A stretch of 64,000 nucleotides of DNA from Butyricicoccus_A sp963620595 (GTDB taxonomy: Bacteria > Bacillota > Clostridia > Oscillospirales > Butyricicoccaceae): the NCBI GenBank assembly GCA_963620595.1, contig CAVFAY010000003.1, forward strand, positions 1 through 64,000, in the 5' to 3' direction. The stretch's first letter is position 1; the number at the start of each line of letters is the position of its first letter. Shown piece after piece: positions 45,963 through 55,382 of this stretch. Under the pieces are notes generated by a model. The model did not search any database and was not told the origin of the DNA. It was given only the letters and a program-made list of their open reading frames with translations. The translations under genes and the position numbers were made by a program.

Positions 45963-47057
45963 ATGTATTGCAGAGAATGTGGAAAAAAGGTCGATCAATG
46001 GGTCAAATATTGTCCCTACTGCGGCGCAGAGACCAATTTTCCCGAGGAAATAAAAAAAGAGGAGCAGGAAAAGAGCAAGCAGCCTGCGCAGGAGGAAGAT
46101 AAAAATCAAAAACAAAAAAAGCGAAAAATTAAAATTTCTATCAAGAAAGAGAAGTCCGGCGGCAATTCCTCCGGCAGTTCCTCTGCTGCATATAGCGGCA
46201 TTGCATCCATCTGGCTGCTGATCTGTACTGTTATTCATGCACTGTTCGGCGTGCAGGCACTGATTCATGTTGCGTTGATTTCCGTTCTGCTCAGCCTTGG
46301 CTCAGCTGTCTGTTATTTTCTGCTGCGCAAGACCGGAAAATTCATCCTATTTTATGCAGCCTGTGCGCTCGGTGTCGCCACGCTGGTTCGTTCCGGCGGC
46401 GAAATGCGTGCGACCTTCAGCATCGCCGCTTTGATTGTTACGTATTTTCTGCTGCGCAGGAAATTGAAGATTCCTTCCGGCGGTTCTTCGTCCAGCAATA
46501 AGTCGTTTTTCTCCGGAAAATCTTTTTCGATTCCCACCGGCTCCTCTGTCTTTGGAAAAAGTGATTTAGGTCTGATTCAGATTGTGATTTCTCTGGCTTG
46601 TGCCGTACTGATCTGCTTCTTTTTGTTCCAGAATTGGCTGGGACTCAATGTTGCCTCGGCAAGCGGTACGTTTAGCTTAACCAGCATGTCTGCACTGTCC
46701 TCAGATCTCAATTCTCTGGTCAGCTGGCTCATTCCGCAGAGTGATCCTACTATTGTATCGCTGATTATTCGCATCGCTCTATTTGTCCTTTCCATTGTCG
46801 GCTACATCGTTGTTGCATTGGAAGCCCTGCACGTGGTCGCTCTGTTCGTCCTGCGTCCGCAGGCTCGCTTCTTCGGCCACATAGCAGCAGGTCTTGCTCT
46901 GCTGATTGCCGTTATTTTCTTTGCCTGCTATATCGGCAGCAATGTCTATCTCATCACGCAGATGGGCGGCTCGTTCCAATCTGTCATTCGCACAGAGACA
47001 GCTCCGATCATTGTATTCTTTGCCGCCATTGTACAGAGAATCATGACAGCAAGATAA
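45963..47057 (+). CDS. Zinc-ribbon multi-pass membrane protein
   Basis: A 364-residue protein opening with a zinc ribbon (Cys3, Cys6, Cys17, Cys20), then a strongly charged Lys/Glu linker (about 28-65) and about eight membrane helices. Many Firmicutes have such zinc-ribbon membrane proteins with no known task. It lies 18 bp after the CmpB-like gene, with GAAGGTG upstream of the start, and ends at a terminator. Confidence 0.75.
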   Translation: MYCRECGKKVDQWVKYCPYCGAETNFPEEIKKEEQEKSKQPAQEEDKNQKQKKRKIKISIKKEKSGGNSSGSSSAAYSGIASIWLLICTVIHALFGVQALIHVALISVLLSLGSAVCYFLLRKTGKFILFYAACALGVATLVRSGGEMRATFSIAALIVTYFLLRRKLKIPSGGSSSSNKSFFSGKSFSIPTGSSVFGKSDLGLIQIVISLACAVLICFFLFQNWLGLNVASASGTFSLTSMSALSSDLNSLVSWLIPQSDPTIVSLIIRIALFVLSIVGYIVVALEALHVVALFVLRPQARFFGHIAAGLALLIAVIFFACYIGSNVYLITQMGGSFQSVIRTETAPIIVFFAAIVQRIMTAR

Positions 47058-47083
47058 TTGTCATAATCTCAAAACAAAGCACA

Positions 47084-47126
47084 CATCCCCAGCCCAAGCC
47101 GTTTTGGCTTAGTCTGGGGATGTTTT
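47084..47126 (+). terminator. Terminator after the zinc-ribbon protein gene
   Basis: CATCCCCAG (47084-47092) pairs with CTGGGGATG (47114-47122), with a second inner helix of AAGCC with GGCTT, then TTTT. Confidence 0.85.
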
Positions 47127-47149
47127 GTCATATGCTACAATTCAGCAGC

Positions 47150-47317
47150 TTAACCCAGCTTGAAGGAATTGCAGTCCGTGCACTTTTTCTCCGTCGGATT
47201 CATCTCGTGGGTTCCAATCTGTACACTGTCTAGAGAGCAGTAATCCGATGTGCTGCAATGGTTTGCGCACTGGTTGACGCTACAGTGAATGCTCTTGTTT
47301 GCATGACATTTTTCCAT
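47150..47317 (-). CDS. DUF1540 small cysteine-rich protein
   Basis: A 55-residue protein with eight Cys in the DUF1540 pattern (C-S-V-x-x-C-x-N-x-C; then C-x9-C style spacing). Some relatives are spore or metal-binding proteins, but no function is fixed. ATG at 47317 has GAGGAGG eight bases upstream; an adjacent ATG (47323) is too close to it. Lies downstream of the amidase gene. Confidence 0.75.
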   Translation of the reverse strand: MEKCHANKSIHCSVNQCANHCSTSDYCSLDSVQIGTHEMNPTEKKCTDCNSFKLG

Positions 47318-47371
47318 GTCCATGTCCTCCTCTTTATTGATTCGGTAATAGCATTCCCTACCGCGCACATT

Positions 47372-48049
47372 TTATGCACCTGTATTTTGTGCTTGTGCTT
47401 TTTGTACCGTATAATCCTCCTGCACAAGATGCAGAAATTCCTGCCAACGATTGGTTTCAATGATCGTTGAAGGACAAATTTTTCCGGAAAAATCCTGATG
47501 CTTTTTGACAGCATCTATCGTCAAGTTATATTTCAGCAGCAAATATGCCGTCAGCTGGGCGGCATTGTGCATGGTCTGGTCAAAATCTCCGCCTTGATTG
47601 ACACACAACTCAATGCCGATACCATTTCGATTGCCGCCTTCTTTCCAGCTGCTGTCGCCTGCATGGTATCCCACTTCCTTATCCGGAAGGTGGTGCCAGA
47701 TTTCATGGTCATCCACTGTGTAATGCCAGCTTTTCTGTTCCTTCCAGCAGTTCTCCTGTAAATATTCACTGTGCGCTTTTGCTGTCGCATGAGCACCCGT
47801 ATTATCGGTCTCATGAATGACAATATAATGAATCTCGCGTTTGCGGCCCGAACGCGCCTGTGAATCTTCCGGAATGTATTTGGTATGTACCGAAATTCCC
47901 GCAATTTGTTCCGGTGCATCAGAGGATTGCTGTTCATCTGGCTGTTGAAATGAAAGGTACAAGGCACAAGCTGCCGCGGCGAGCAAAAAAATCGTCCAGC
48001 GCAGGAGTCTTTTCTTTTTTTTAGAAAATCGTTTGCGTCGTTTCGCCAA
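47372..48049 (-). CDS. N-acetylmuramoyl-L-alanine amidase (Ami_2), membrane-anchored
   Basis: About 225 residues: basic N-terminus, one hydrophobic anchor (about 15-35), then an Amidase_2 (PGRP-like) zinc domain: YIVIHETDN, WHYTVDDHEIWHHLP, NRNGIGIELCVNQGGDF, and KHQDFSGKICPSTI with the last ligands. It cleaves the amide between MurNAc and the peptide stem of peptidoglycan. Start: TTG at 48049 has GAGGTG six bases upstream, GTG at 48058 does not; both encode nearly the same protein. Likely outside the cell. Confidence 0.9.
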   Translation of the reverse strand: MAKRRKRFSKKKKRLLRWTIFLLAAAACALYLSFQQPDEQQSSDAPEQIAGISVHTKYIPEDSQARSGRKREIHYIVIHETDNTGAHATAKAHSEYLQENCWKEQKSWHYTVDDHEIWHHLPDKEVGYHAGDSSWKEGGNRNGIGIELCVNQGGDFDQTMHNAAQLTAYLLLKYNLTIDAVKKHQDFSGKICPSTIIETNRWQEFLHLVQEDYTVQKAQAQNTGA

Positions 48050-48129
48050 TCCAATCACCTCTATTTGTCAAGTATATGCGTTTGTTTGATGAAAAATCCC
48101 GCCCAGATCGCTCCGGACAGGATTACCAT

Positions 48130-49638
48130 TTATCTTTCTTTTGTTTTTTTCTTCTTGCCAAACAGAGCAAATACACCCTTCGGCTGTGTCTCCGGATACT
48201 GCTTGATGCGTGTCAAATAGAAAATGACAGCAAGAATCACGGACAGATAAAACGAAGCATTCGGTCTGCGCAAAATGCCCGCTGTATTGTATGCGTTGGC
48301 AAGTGCCAGCAGGAACGCCATGCCATAGGCGCCCGCTTCCAGAGTAAAATACTTCTGTATATTGCGAACCAATGCAATCACAATCAGAACGGCGAAATAG
48401 GCAAGGAATACCAGGAACAGCGCCAAACCGACTGCACCGTACAAGAAATAAATGCCATGGAAGTCGTTCTCGACATCATAGCTTTCTCCCTTGTAATTCA
48501 TGTGATCGCGTTCTATGCCAAACAGCTTAGAGGTTGTCGGCATCTCATCCATAAGCAGCTCACAAAAGATAATTTTTGTTTTGCGCGCCGCAGTCATTTG
48601 AGATACATCATTGGAAAAATTACATTTTTTCATTACACGCTCTACACCAAAGCGCTGAACCAAATCCGAGCGGTAGTAGCAATAAATCTGATTCATCGTG
48701 TGCAGCAATTCCAGCGAGGAATTTCCATTTTCTGCATTCTTCACTTCTTCTTTTGTAACCGTTGTACCGCGGTCTGCACTCATAGAATTGAGTACTGTTT
48801 GCTTTTCTTCCATGAACTGCGAATAGGTCTGCTGATGCTGATACATCGGAGACTGCTTCACGCCCAGTACGCAGACAACAGCGACAAGCAGCAGGATGCC
48901 ACAGCGTAGCTTCTTCATTTCTCCACACAAGACAGCGACAAAAATCGTGCCGAAAATCGAAACGAAAATCGCCATATACGCCAGTCGTGTGCCAAGGAAA
49001 TACAGCTGTGCACACGACAGCACGGCGGTTGCCGCAAACAGCCATGTTTTCTCTGACCGATACGCCATACAAATCAAAATCGGCGTCATCATGCTGACAA
49101 TGGAAGCCTGCGAATTGGTCGTAGAGAACCAACCCAGAATGCCCATCTGGTCATCGACATATGTATACGGATTGGTATCCGTCACAACGCTAAGCACGAC
49201 TACAGCAGTGATAATCACAAAAGACACCGCAAAGCCAACACCAACCCAATGATAGCTGCGTGTATCCGCCCGCAAAAATGTAATCAAGCACAGCGCAAAA
49301 ATCGGAATCTGAATGACGCGAATATAGTTGGTCAAATCCGCAAATGGGCTGATATATCCGGCGCGCACACAGTTCACAGCATGGCATACAAAAAATACTG
49401 CACAGATCGCCGCCAGCGCCCAATAATATCGTTTTTTGTCAGATAAGCAGAAGCCGATCAGTGCCGTCAAAGCAAACACCAACATGCGAAGCAACAGCGT
49501 TGGCGCGGTGCTCATGCCTAGCTTATCCAGCCAGAAGGAACAAATATCCATCAGCGGCTGTACCGCAAACAAAAGTACGATAATGGCCGCGAGATGTTTT
49601 CTTAATAGTTCCCTCCAGCGTTCAAATATTGCTACCAT
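48130..49638 (-). CDS. O-antigen-ligase-like membrane protein, copy 2
   Basis: A 502-residue protein with ten to twelve helices and a long extracytoplasmic loop (about 300-360) typical of Wzy/WaaL-like polymerases. Shared with its neighbour: FAVQPLMDICSFWL, GILGWFSTTNSQAS, ENDFHGIYFLYGAVG and LRRPNASFYLSV. Gram-positive versions may polymerise or attach cell-wall polysaccharides. Start 49638 is weakly supported (AGGA ten bases upstream). No sugar-transfer genes lie next to it. Confidence 0.78.
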   Translation of the reverse strand: MVAIFERWRELLRKHLAAIIVLLFAVQPLMDICSFWLDKLGMSTAPTLLLRMLVFALTALIGFCLSDKKRYYWALAAICAVFFVCHAVNCVRAGYISPFADLTNYIRVIQIPIFALCLITFLRADTRSYHWVGVGFAVSFVIITAVVVLSVVTDTNPYTYVDDQMGILGWFSTTNSQASIVSMMTPILICMAYRSEKTWLFAATAVLSCAQLYFLGTRLAYMAIFVSIFGTIFVAVLCGEMKKLRCGILLLVAVVCVLGVKQSPMYQHQQTYSQFMEEKQTVLNSMSADRGTTVTKEEVKNAENGNSSLELLHTMNQIYCYYRSDLVQRFGVERVMKKCNFSNDVSQMTAARKTKIIFCELLMDEMPTTSKLFGIERDHMNYKGESYDVENDFHGIYFLYGAVGLALFLVFLAYFAVLIVIALVRNIQKYFTLEAGAYGMAFLLALANAYNTAGILRRPNASFYLSVILAVIFYLTRIKQYPETQPKGVFALFGKKKKTKER

Positions 49639-49744
49639 AATATAAAGTCCTGTAAATCCTTTCCATTCCGTCCATTGACGGAACTTTTTGTCACATTTAT
49701 TCCACATAGAACGCCACACATTATACCGTTTCATTCGACAAAAG

Positions 49745-51196
49745 TCAAGGTTTCTGCTGTGCAGGATATGTTCGTAGTTTCACCAAGTAATAAATTACTG
49801 CCAGCACGACCGAAAGATAGAACGATGCATTCGGTCTGCGCAGGACACCTGCCGTGCAATAGACATGCAGAAGCAGCAAGCACAAGGAAACGCCAAAAGC
49901 ACCGGCTTCCCATGTCATATATTTCTTGAAATCTCGTAACAGTGCTCGCAAAGCAAGAACCACAAAATATAGCAAAAATACAATAAACAATGCCATACCG
50001 ACTGCGCCATATAAATAATATATACCATGGAAGTCATTTTCAACGTCAAACGTTCGATTCTCCCATACCATATCCTGTAATTCCAAGCCAAACAGTTTAG
50101 CCGCTGTTCCGGCATCTTCCATTAAATACGTACAGTAAATAATTTTCATACGCCGGGCATCTTTCAGCTCAGATACATCCGTTGTATAGCCGTAGGTCTG
50201 CATGATCCGTTCTATTCCAAACCGATCCATCATTTCGCCAAGATATTCTTGATAAAGCGGAGCGAGGCACTGTTCCGGTGATTGTTCCGCCGTTGTATGG
50301 TATTGTTTTTCCACATAGCGAATCATCGCATCCGCTTCCAGTTGCTTTTCTTCTGCAACATTCTTCTGCGCTATTCGGTTGGCATACATCGGCGATACTG
50401 TAAATCCTGCTCCGCAAACAACTGCACCAAGCAGCAGAATGGCGGCTATTCTGCTGTTCCAGACTCGACTGAGAAGCATAACCACAATCATACCCGCCGC
50501 TGTAATAAAAATAGCAAAGTATGAAAGCCGTGTAGCAAATAGATATAAGACACCAAACCCGACAACCATTCCGGCCAGCAGATAAACCGGCTTTGTTTTG
50601 CGCATACACTGCATCAATACGACAGGGACAATCGCACATAAAATTGCACTCTGAGCATTGGTGGTTGAAAACCATCCCAGCACGCCAATTTGTTTATTCG
50701 CATAGGTGTGCGGATCGGTTCCTGTCACCGTGCTGAGAATCTCCACCAGCACAATCAAGCCAAAGTTGATAATAAAGCCCCGCTCGATGGTCTGATAGCC
50801 CTCCTCGCCGGTCTCTCGCAAAAAGGTGATAAAACACATCGTAAACAGCGGAATCTGTACAACGCGAATGTAATTTGTCAAATCATAGACCGGATTTTGC
50901 CAGCCCTCATATCCGGCAGACAGGCACGCCCATCCATGCAATACAGCAAATATCAGCACAATGCCGCCAAACAGCAAATATATTTTTTTGTGCCTGCTCA
51001 GGACAAATCCCAAAGCGCCTGTCCCGAACAGGACAAAAAAGCGCAAAAGCAGAGAGACTGTATTACTCACGCCGCATTCGGTCAGCCAATACGACAGGAC
51101 ATCCATGACCGGCTGTATGATAAACAGTACCAATAGAAAGAGCGGCAAGTACGCTTTTCGTCCCTGCTGTGTACTTTTTTGTTGTTTATCCACCAT
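49745..51196 (-). CDS. O-antigen-ligase-like membrane protein, copy 1
   Basis: A 483-residue paralogue of the downstream gene with the same motif series (FIIQPVMDVLSYWL, GVLGWFSTTNAQSA, ENDFHGIYYLYGAVG, LRRPNASFYLSVV). The copies are clearly diverged, so an old duplication. Acceptors could be teichoic or other wall polymers; unproved. It lies 18 bp downstream of spoIIR, which may be co-transcribed. Confidence 0.78.
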   Translation of the reverse strand: MVDKQQKSTQQGRKAYLPLFLLVLFIIQPVMDVLSYWLTECGVSNTVSLLLRFFVLFGTGALGFVLSRHKKIYLLFGGIVLIFAVLHGWACLSAGYEGWQNPVYDLTNYIRVVQIPLFTMCFITFLRETGEEGYQTIERGFIINFGLIVLVEILSTVTGTDPHTYANKQIGVLGWFSTTNAQSAILCAIVPVVLMQCMRKTKPVYLLAGMVVGFGVLYLFATRLSYFAIFITAAGMIVVMLLSRVWNSRIAAILLLGAVVCGAGFTVSPMYANRIAQKNVAEEKQLEADAMIRYVEKQYHTTAEQSPEQCLAPLYQEYLGEMMDRFGIERIMQTYGYTTDVSELKDARRMKIIYCTYLMEDAGTAAKLFGLELQDMVWENRTFDVENDFHGIYYLYGAVGMALFIVFLLYFVVLALRALLRDFKKYMTWEAGAFGVSLCLLLLHVYCTAGVLRRPNASFYLSVVLAVIYYLVKLRTYPAQQKP

Positions 51197-51214
51197 AGTT
51201 TTTGTTCCTTCCTA

Positions 51215-51820
51215 TCAGGAGACGATTTTGCGCAAATTTCCCAGCAATTCCGCTGTCCGAAATCGAATTTCGCATGATGCTCCCGATTGATGAATGAAAT
51301 TTCTTTCCTCCTCTGTCAAGGTTGTTTCCCCTTTTGCCGCATCAAAGCACAACGAAGGATACACGACACACCACCAATTGTGCCCGCGGGCTTCTCCAAT
51401 GCGCAGCTGCAATCCATCATACCATCCCGCCGGAAGCGAAAAAGTATCGTACTGTCTCGTCGGATACCATTCGCGTGCCAATCGTGCTTTCACCAACTGT
51501 GTACCGCCGCAGGAATAAATCTCTCGCTGTGCCGCATCGGTGATTTCCTGCATATGTGCCTGCAAAAGTTTTCTCATGTCCTGCTGATTGGTCGCTTGCG
51601 CCTGCAAAGGCTGTACCACCGTAAGTACTCGATCACGCACCCGCAATTTCATAGCTTGGTCAACGTCTGTATCCGAATTGGCAACGACGCGCAGGCGAAA
51701 TACCTCTTGTGACAGTTTTTCCTGCTGCGCGCCGCAAAATGCCGCATAGCATACAACAAAAAACAGCGTCAGCGCAAGCGTAAGCTCCCATTTGCGCCGC
51801 AGAATAATGGTATGATACAT
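51215..51820 (-). CDS. spoIIR: Stage II sporulation protein R
   Basis: A 201-residue SpoIIR. After an N-terminal anchor (about 10-30) the conserved VFRLRVVANSDTDVDQAMKLRVRD, GWYDGLQLRIGEARGHNWWCVVYPSLCF and ending domain are present. Made in the forespore, it crosses to the mother-cell side and triggers processing of pro-sigma-E by SpoIIGA. A sure sign of endospore formation ancestry. Start 51820 has GGAAGGAG upstream. Confidence 0.93.
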   Translation of the reverse strand: MYHTIILRRKWELTLALTLFFVVCYAAFCGAQQEKLSQEVFRLRVVANSDTDVDQAMKLRVRDRVLTVVQPLQAQATNQQDMRKLLQAHMQEITDAAQREIYSCGGTQLVKARLAREWYPTRQYDTFSLPAGWYDGLQLRIGEARGHNWWCVVYPSLCFDAAKGETTLTEEERNFIHQSGASCEIRFRTAELLGNLRKIVS

Positions 51821-51872
51821 GGTATCGACTCCTTCCAGATTCGTGATACTGGAAGTATAGCCGATTTTACCT

Positions 51873-52751
51873 CTATTTAATCTGACCGGCGCGGCAAAAA
51901 TCCGTGAGGAATACTTCTTGATATGTCTGCGCGAGAAGCTGTTTGGTGTACTCTGCTCGCTGCTTGTCTTCAAACAAACCAAAAACAGTCGGACCCGAAC
52001 CGCTCATAATCGCACGGAGCGCTCCCTGTTCCTGCATGATCCGGCAAATCTCGTCAATCTCCGGATGCATCTGTGCCGTAATCGGCTGCATGACGTTGTA
52101 CAGTTGATCGGAAACCGCCTGTAAATCGCCGCTGCGCAGCGCATCGAGCATCGCCGGTGTATCCGGACGCTTGGCAATCTCTACGCCATCAATTGCCCGA
52201 TAAATCGCCGGTGTTGACACGGCTACTGGGGGTTTGCACAGAACGACAAACGCCTGCGGTGCATCCGACAGCGGTGTGAGAATTTCTCCAATGCCTTCCG
52301 ACAACATCGTGCCGCCTGCTATGCAGAACGGAACATCCGCGCCGAGCTTTAATCCCATCTCCATCAGCTGTTCTTGTGTCAGCCCCGTCTCATACAAGTC
52401 ATTGAGCAGTACCAAAACAGCCGCTGCGTCCGTACTGCCGCCCGCAAGGCCTGCGGCAATTGGATTATGCTTTTCAATATGAATGTGTATTCCGTCCGAC
52501 TCCTTATGTATCGTGTGCAAAAACAATTCTGCCGCCCGATACGCCAAGTTGCTGTTATCTGCCGGTAAATCGCAATGAGAAATCGTCAGTTCTATCGCCT
52601 GCGCGCCGGTTCCTGTCGAAACCGTGACAATATCATGAATGCCGATCGACTGCATGACCATGCAGACATCATGATACCCATTAGGCCGTTTGCCTGTCAC
52701 ATCTAATGTCAGATTGATTTTTGCATGTGCTTGTACGGATGCCTGTTTCAT
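51873..52751 (-). CDS. ispE: 4-diphosphocytidyl-2-C-methyl-D-erythritol kinase
   Basis: A 292-residue GHMP kinase, the step between IspD and IspF in the MEP pathway. AHAKINLTLDVTGKRPNGYHDV, the ATP loop AAGLAGGSTDAAAVL, and AIMSGSGPTVFG are typical. It precedes spoIIR by 52 bp and follows the PHP phosphatase by 12 bp. Confidence 0.95.
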   Translation of the reverse strand: MKQASVQAHAKINLTLDVTGKRPNGYHDVCMVMQSIGIHDIVTVSTGTGAQAIELTISHCDLPADNSNLAYRAAELFLHTIHKESDGIHIHIEKHNPIAAGLAGGSTDAAAVLVLLNDLYETGLTQEQLMEMGLKLGADVPFCIAGGTMLSEGIGEILTPLSDAPQAFVVLCKPPVAVSTPAIYRAIDGVEIAKRPDTPAMLDALRSGDLQAVSDQLYNVMQPITAQMHPEIDEICRIMQEQGALRAIMSGSGPTVFGLFEDKQRAEYTKQLLAQTYQEVFLTDFCRAGQIK

Positions 52752-52763
52752 TGTCCTCTCCCA

Positions 52764-53639
52764 TCATAATGCATGTTGGATGATACGTTTCTTGTCAAAG
52801 TCCGTGACAAATCGGAAGCCTGCTGCCCGCAGCCGCTCTAAGGCACGCGGGATGCCGCGCGCCACAGTTTCCGGCACATGAGAGTCCGAACCAACGGTAA
52901 TCAGTGTACCACCCAATTCTTTATACCGCGTCAAGACAAAGTCTTCCGGGCCAACCTCTTTTTGCCAGCCGTATAATCCTTTGGCATTGCTCTCCAGCGC
53001 AATATCCTTGGCAATCAGCAACCGAAGTACCTCATCGACATAATCCATATATCCTCTGAGCGAAGGCTGATTATGCGGCAGCTTCATGACGCGGAGCGGG
53101 TAATCAATATGCGCAAGGATTTGAATCTCTCCAAACGCAAGCAATTCCCGCACTTCCGCAAAATATTTCTCCCAAAACTCATTCGGATGAATAAACTCAT
53201 AACGATAAAAATACAAGTCCATATCATCAGCCAACTGGTGAATCGAGCCAATCACATAATCAAACGGATACGCCTGAATCAGCGCACGTGCTTGTTCCGG
53301 TGCTGCGTGTGGCTGTCCGATTTCCACGCCTGCACGCAGTGTAATTTTATCTTGATATGCTCTTTGCGCATCCAAAATATCTTTTTGCTCCGCCGTCAAA
53401 TCCGGCATAATGCTTCTCCCGATTCGGAACGGCGCAATTTCCTCTTGATAGCCGGAAAAATCTACGGTATCCGGTGCAAAATCCGATGCTTGCAAGGTGT
53501 CCTTTCGAAAAAACTCCACATGCTCGGTAAAGCCTAAGACAGTAACGCCTTTTTGCACAGCACTTGCCACATGGTCAAGTACCGGCTTATCTTCCGCATC
53601 ATAAGAATACTTTGTATGGGTGTGCAGATCTAACAGCAT
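52764..53639 (-). CDS. PHP-domain phosphatase, HisK-like histidinol-phosphatase family
   Basis: A 291-residue PHP metal-dependent phosphoesterase: LHTHTKYSYDAE (three metal ligands), GFTEHVEFF, GVEIGQPHAA, IGSIHQLADDMDLY, ILAHIDYP and TVGSDSHVP. It may dephosphorylate histidinol-P, but no his genes are here, so another phosphate is possible. Start 53639 has GAGGAGC seven bases upstream. First gene before ispE and spoIIR in the same direction. Confidence 0.87.
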   Translation of the reverse strand: MLLDLHTHTKYSYDAEDKPVLDHVASAVQKGVTVLGFTEHVEFFRKDTLQASDFAPDTVDFSGYQEEIAPFRIGRSIMPDLTAEQKDILDAQRAYQDKITLRAGVEIGQPHAAPEQARALIQAYPFDYVIGSIHQLADDMDLYFYRYEFIHPNEFWEKYFAEVRELLAFGEIQILAHIDYPLRVMKLPHNQPSLRGYMDYVDEVLRLLIAKDIALESNAKGLYGWQKEVGPEDFVLTRYKELGGTLITVGSDSHVPETVARGIPRALERLRAAGFRFVTDFDKKRIIQHAL

Positions 53640-53771
53640 TCTATTGCTCCTCATTTCATCAAACAATATAGTTATTATACTGCCAGACGCTCGGAAACAC
53701 AAGCACAGCATGTATAGCCATGCGAAAAATTGGAGAAACTGCAAACAGCATGGAAAAGGAGGTTTCTATAT

Positions 53772-53975
53772 ATGGACAAATTTATCCTGACGCTCGTTAT
53801 TATCGGTGCCATCAACTGGGGATGCATCGGTTTTTTCGGGCTGGATGTCGTCGGCGTGTTATTTGGCGGACAGGGTTCGTTTGTCAGCCGCGTGATTTAT
53901 GCACTGGTTGGGCTTGCAGGATTGTGGGCGCTCACATTTTACGCAAAACTGCGCAGCGGCACATCCAATTCATAA
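53772..53975 (+). CDS. DUF378 small membrane protein
   Basis: A 67-residue, two-helix membrane protein with the DUF378 pattern: LTLVIIGAINWGCIGFFGLDVV then VIYALVGLAGLWAL. AAGGAGG lies upstream. Its role is unknown. It converges with ackA. Confidence 0.85.
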   Translation: MDKFILTLVIIGAINWGCIGFFGLDVVGVLFGGQGSFVSRVIYALVGLAGLWALTFYAKLRSGTSNS

Positions 53976-53990
53976 ATCCGCAGAGCACAC

Positions 53991-54020
53991 AAAAAGGGGC
54001 AGGAATTTTTTCCTGCCCCT
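53991..54020 (-). terminator. Terminator between the DUF378 gene and ackA
   Basis: AGGGGCAGGAA (53995-54005) with TTCCTGCCCCT (54010-54020), loop TTTT. The minus strand ends in a T-run (complement of 53991-53995), so it mainly serves ackA. Confidence 0.88.
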
Positions 54021-54043
54021 CATTTGTGGATTCCTGTATGAAA

Positions 54044-55249
54044 TTACTTAGCTTCGTTTACCAGACGCTGAGTGTCTTCTGCGATTACCAGCTCCTCGTT
54101 GGTCGGGATAACCAGAACACGAACACGTGCGTAGTCAATGGAAATATCCATCTGACGGCCACGGTACTTGTTCTTCTCCGGGTCAATCTTGATGCCCAGA
54201 TACTCCATGTGCTCGCAAACGTCCCAACGAACGGAACGGTCATTCTCACCTACGCCAGCGGTGAAGACGATAGCATCAACGCCGCCCATCTCAGCGATGT
54301 AAGAGCCGATGATCTTCTTAACGGACAGGTTGAACATGTCCTTTGCCAGCTTTGCGCGCGGGTTGCCCTCTTCGATAGCAACGTCCAGATCACGGAAGTC
54401 AGAGGATACACCGGAAATACCCAGCATACCGGACTTCTTGTTCAGAATATCAATGATTTCATCTGCACCCTTGTGCTCATGGTCGCACAGGAAGGAGATG
54501 ATAGCCGGGTCAATGTTACCGGCACGAGTGCCCATCGGCAGACCAGCCAGCGGGGTAAAGCCCATGGAGGTATCCATCGACTTGCCGCCCTTGATTGCAG
54601 CGATGGAAGAGCCGTTGCCCAGATGGCAAGTAATCAGACGCAGGTTCTCAATCGGGATACCCAGCATCTCAGAAGCCTGCTGAGAAACGTACTTATGGGA
54701 GGTTCCGTGGAAGCCGTAGCGACGGATCTTGTACTTCTCATAGTACTCATACGGCAGAGCGTACATGTAATGATCTGCCGGCATGGTCTGATGGAAAGCG
54801 GTATCAAATACAGCTACCTGCGGGATATTCTCGCCCATAACGTCCTTGCACGCGCTGATACCAATCAGGTTTGCAGTGTTGTGCAGCGGTGCCAGCGGTA
54901 CGCAAGCCTCAATTGCCTTGATTACTTCATCATTGATGAGAACGGAATCAGCAAAGTACTCGCCGCCGTGTACGACACGATGACCGACAGCATCGATCTC
55001 AGACATAGACTCGATAACGCCCCACTCCTTGTCAATCAGAATGTTGATGACAGCGCGGATTGCATCAGCATGATCCTTCATCGGAATCTCTGCCTTGTAC
55101 TTCTCTTCCTTGTTCGGGTTGGTGTGAGTCAGACGGCCGTCAATACCGATTCTCTCGCACAGACCCTTAGCCAGAACAGCCTTGTTGTCCATGTTGAAGA
55201 GCTGATACTTCAGGGAAGAGCTGCCTGCATTGATTACCAAAACATTCAT
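54044..55249 (-). CDS. ackA: Acetate kinase
   Basis: A 401-residue ASKHA kinase converting acetyl-P + ADP to acetate + ATP, the energy-yielding last step of acetate fermentation. NAGSSSLKYQLF, HGTSHKYVSQ, CHLGNGSSI, GLPMGTRAGNIDP and the GVGENDRSVR C-terminus are present. Start 55249 has AAAGGAGA upstream. Unusually, pta is not next to it. Codon use is strongly biased, in line with high expression. Confidence 0.96.
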   Translation of the reverse strand: MNVLVINAGSSSLKYQLFNMDNKAVLAKGLCERIGIDGRLTHTNPNKEEKYKAEIPMKDHADAIRAVINILIDKEWGVIESMSEIDAVGHRVVHGGEYFADSVLINDEVIKAIEACVPLAPLHNTANLIGISACKDVMGENIPQVAVFDTAFHQTMPADHYMYALPYEYYEKYKIRRYGFHGTSHKYVSQQASEMLGIPIENLRLITCHLGNGSSIAAIKGGKSMDTSMGFTPLAGLPMGTRAGNIDPAIISFLCDHEHKGADEIIDILNKKSGMLGISGVSSDFRDLDVAIEEGNPRAKLAKDMFNLSVKKIIGSYIAEMGGVDAIVFTAGVGENDRSVRWDVCEHMEYLGIKIDPEKNKYRGRQMDISIDYARVRVLVIPTNEELVIAEDTQRLVNEAK

Positions 55250-55283
55250 TTCTCTTTGGTCTCCTTTATCCAATGATTATTTC

Positions 55284-55312
55284 TTGCAAGAATATCGCCA
55301 AAATAGTACAAT
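55284..55312 (+). promoter_or_regulatory. Promoter of tmcAL
   Basis: TTGCAA (55284-55289), 17-bp spacer, TACAAT (55307-55312), 71 bp before the tmcAL start. Overlaps the opposing ackA transcript. Confidence 0.6.
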
Positions 55313-55324
55313 ATACTTAATTCT

Positions 55325-55353
55325 ATTTTACACCGCTTTATCAAATTTCTCAA
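55325..55353 (-). promoter_or_regulatory. Promoter of ackA
   Basis: On the minus strand TTGAGA (55353-55348), 17-bp spacer, TAAAAT (55330-55325). It lies downstream of the tmcAL start site, so the two promoters are interleaved. Confidence 0.6.
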
Positions 55354-55382
55354 CTGTTTTCTCAAGAAATTTGGAGGTTTTT

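Noticed and set aside
53720..55276. A 518-codon open frame on the plus strand opposite ackA and across the DUF378 gene
   Set aside because: It is antisense to ackA, which is certain from many motifs. Long antisense frames arise from the strong codon bias of such genes, and the translation shows no domain.
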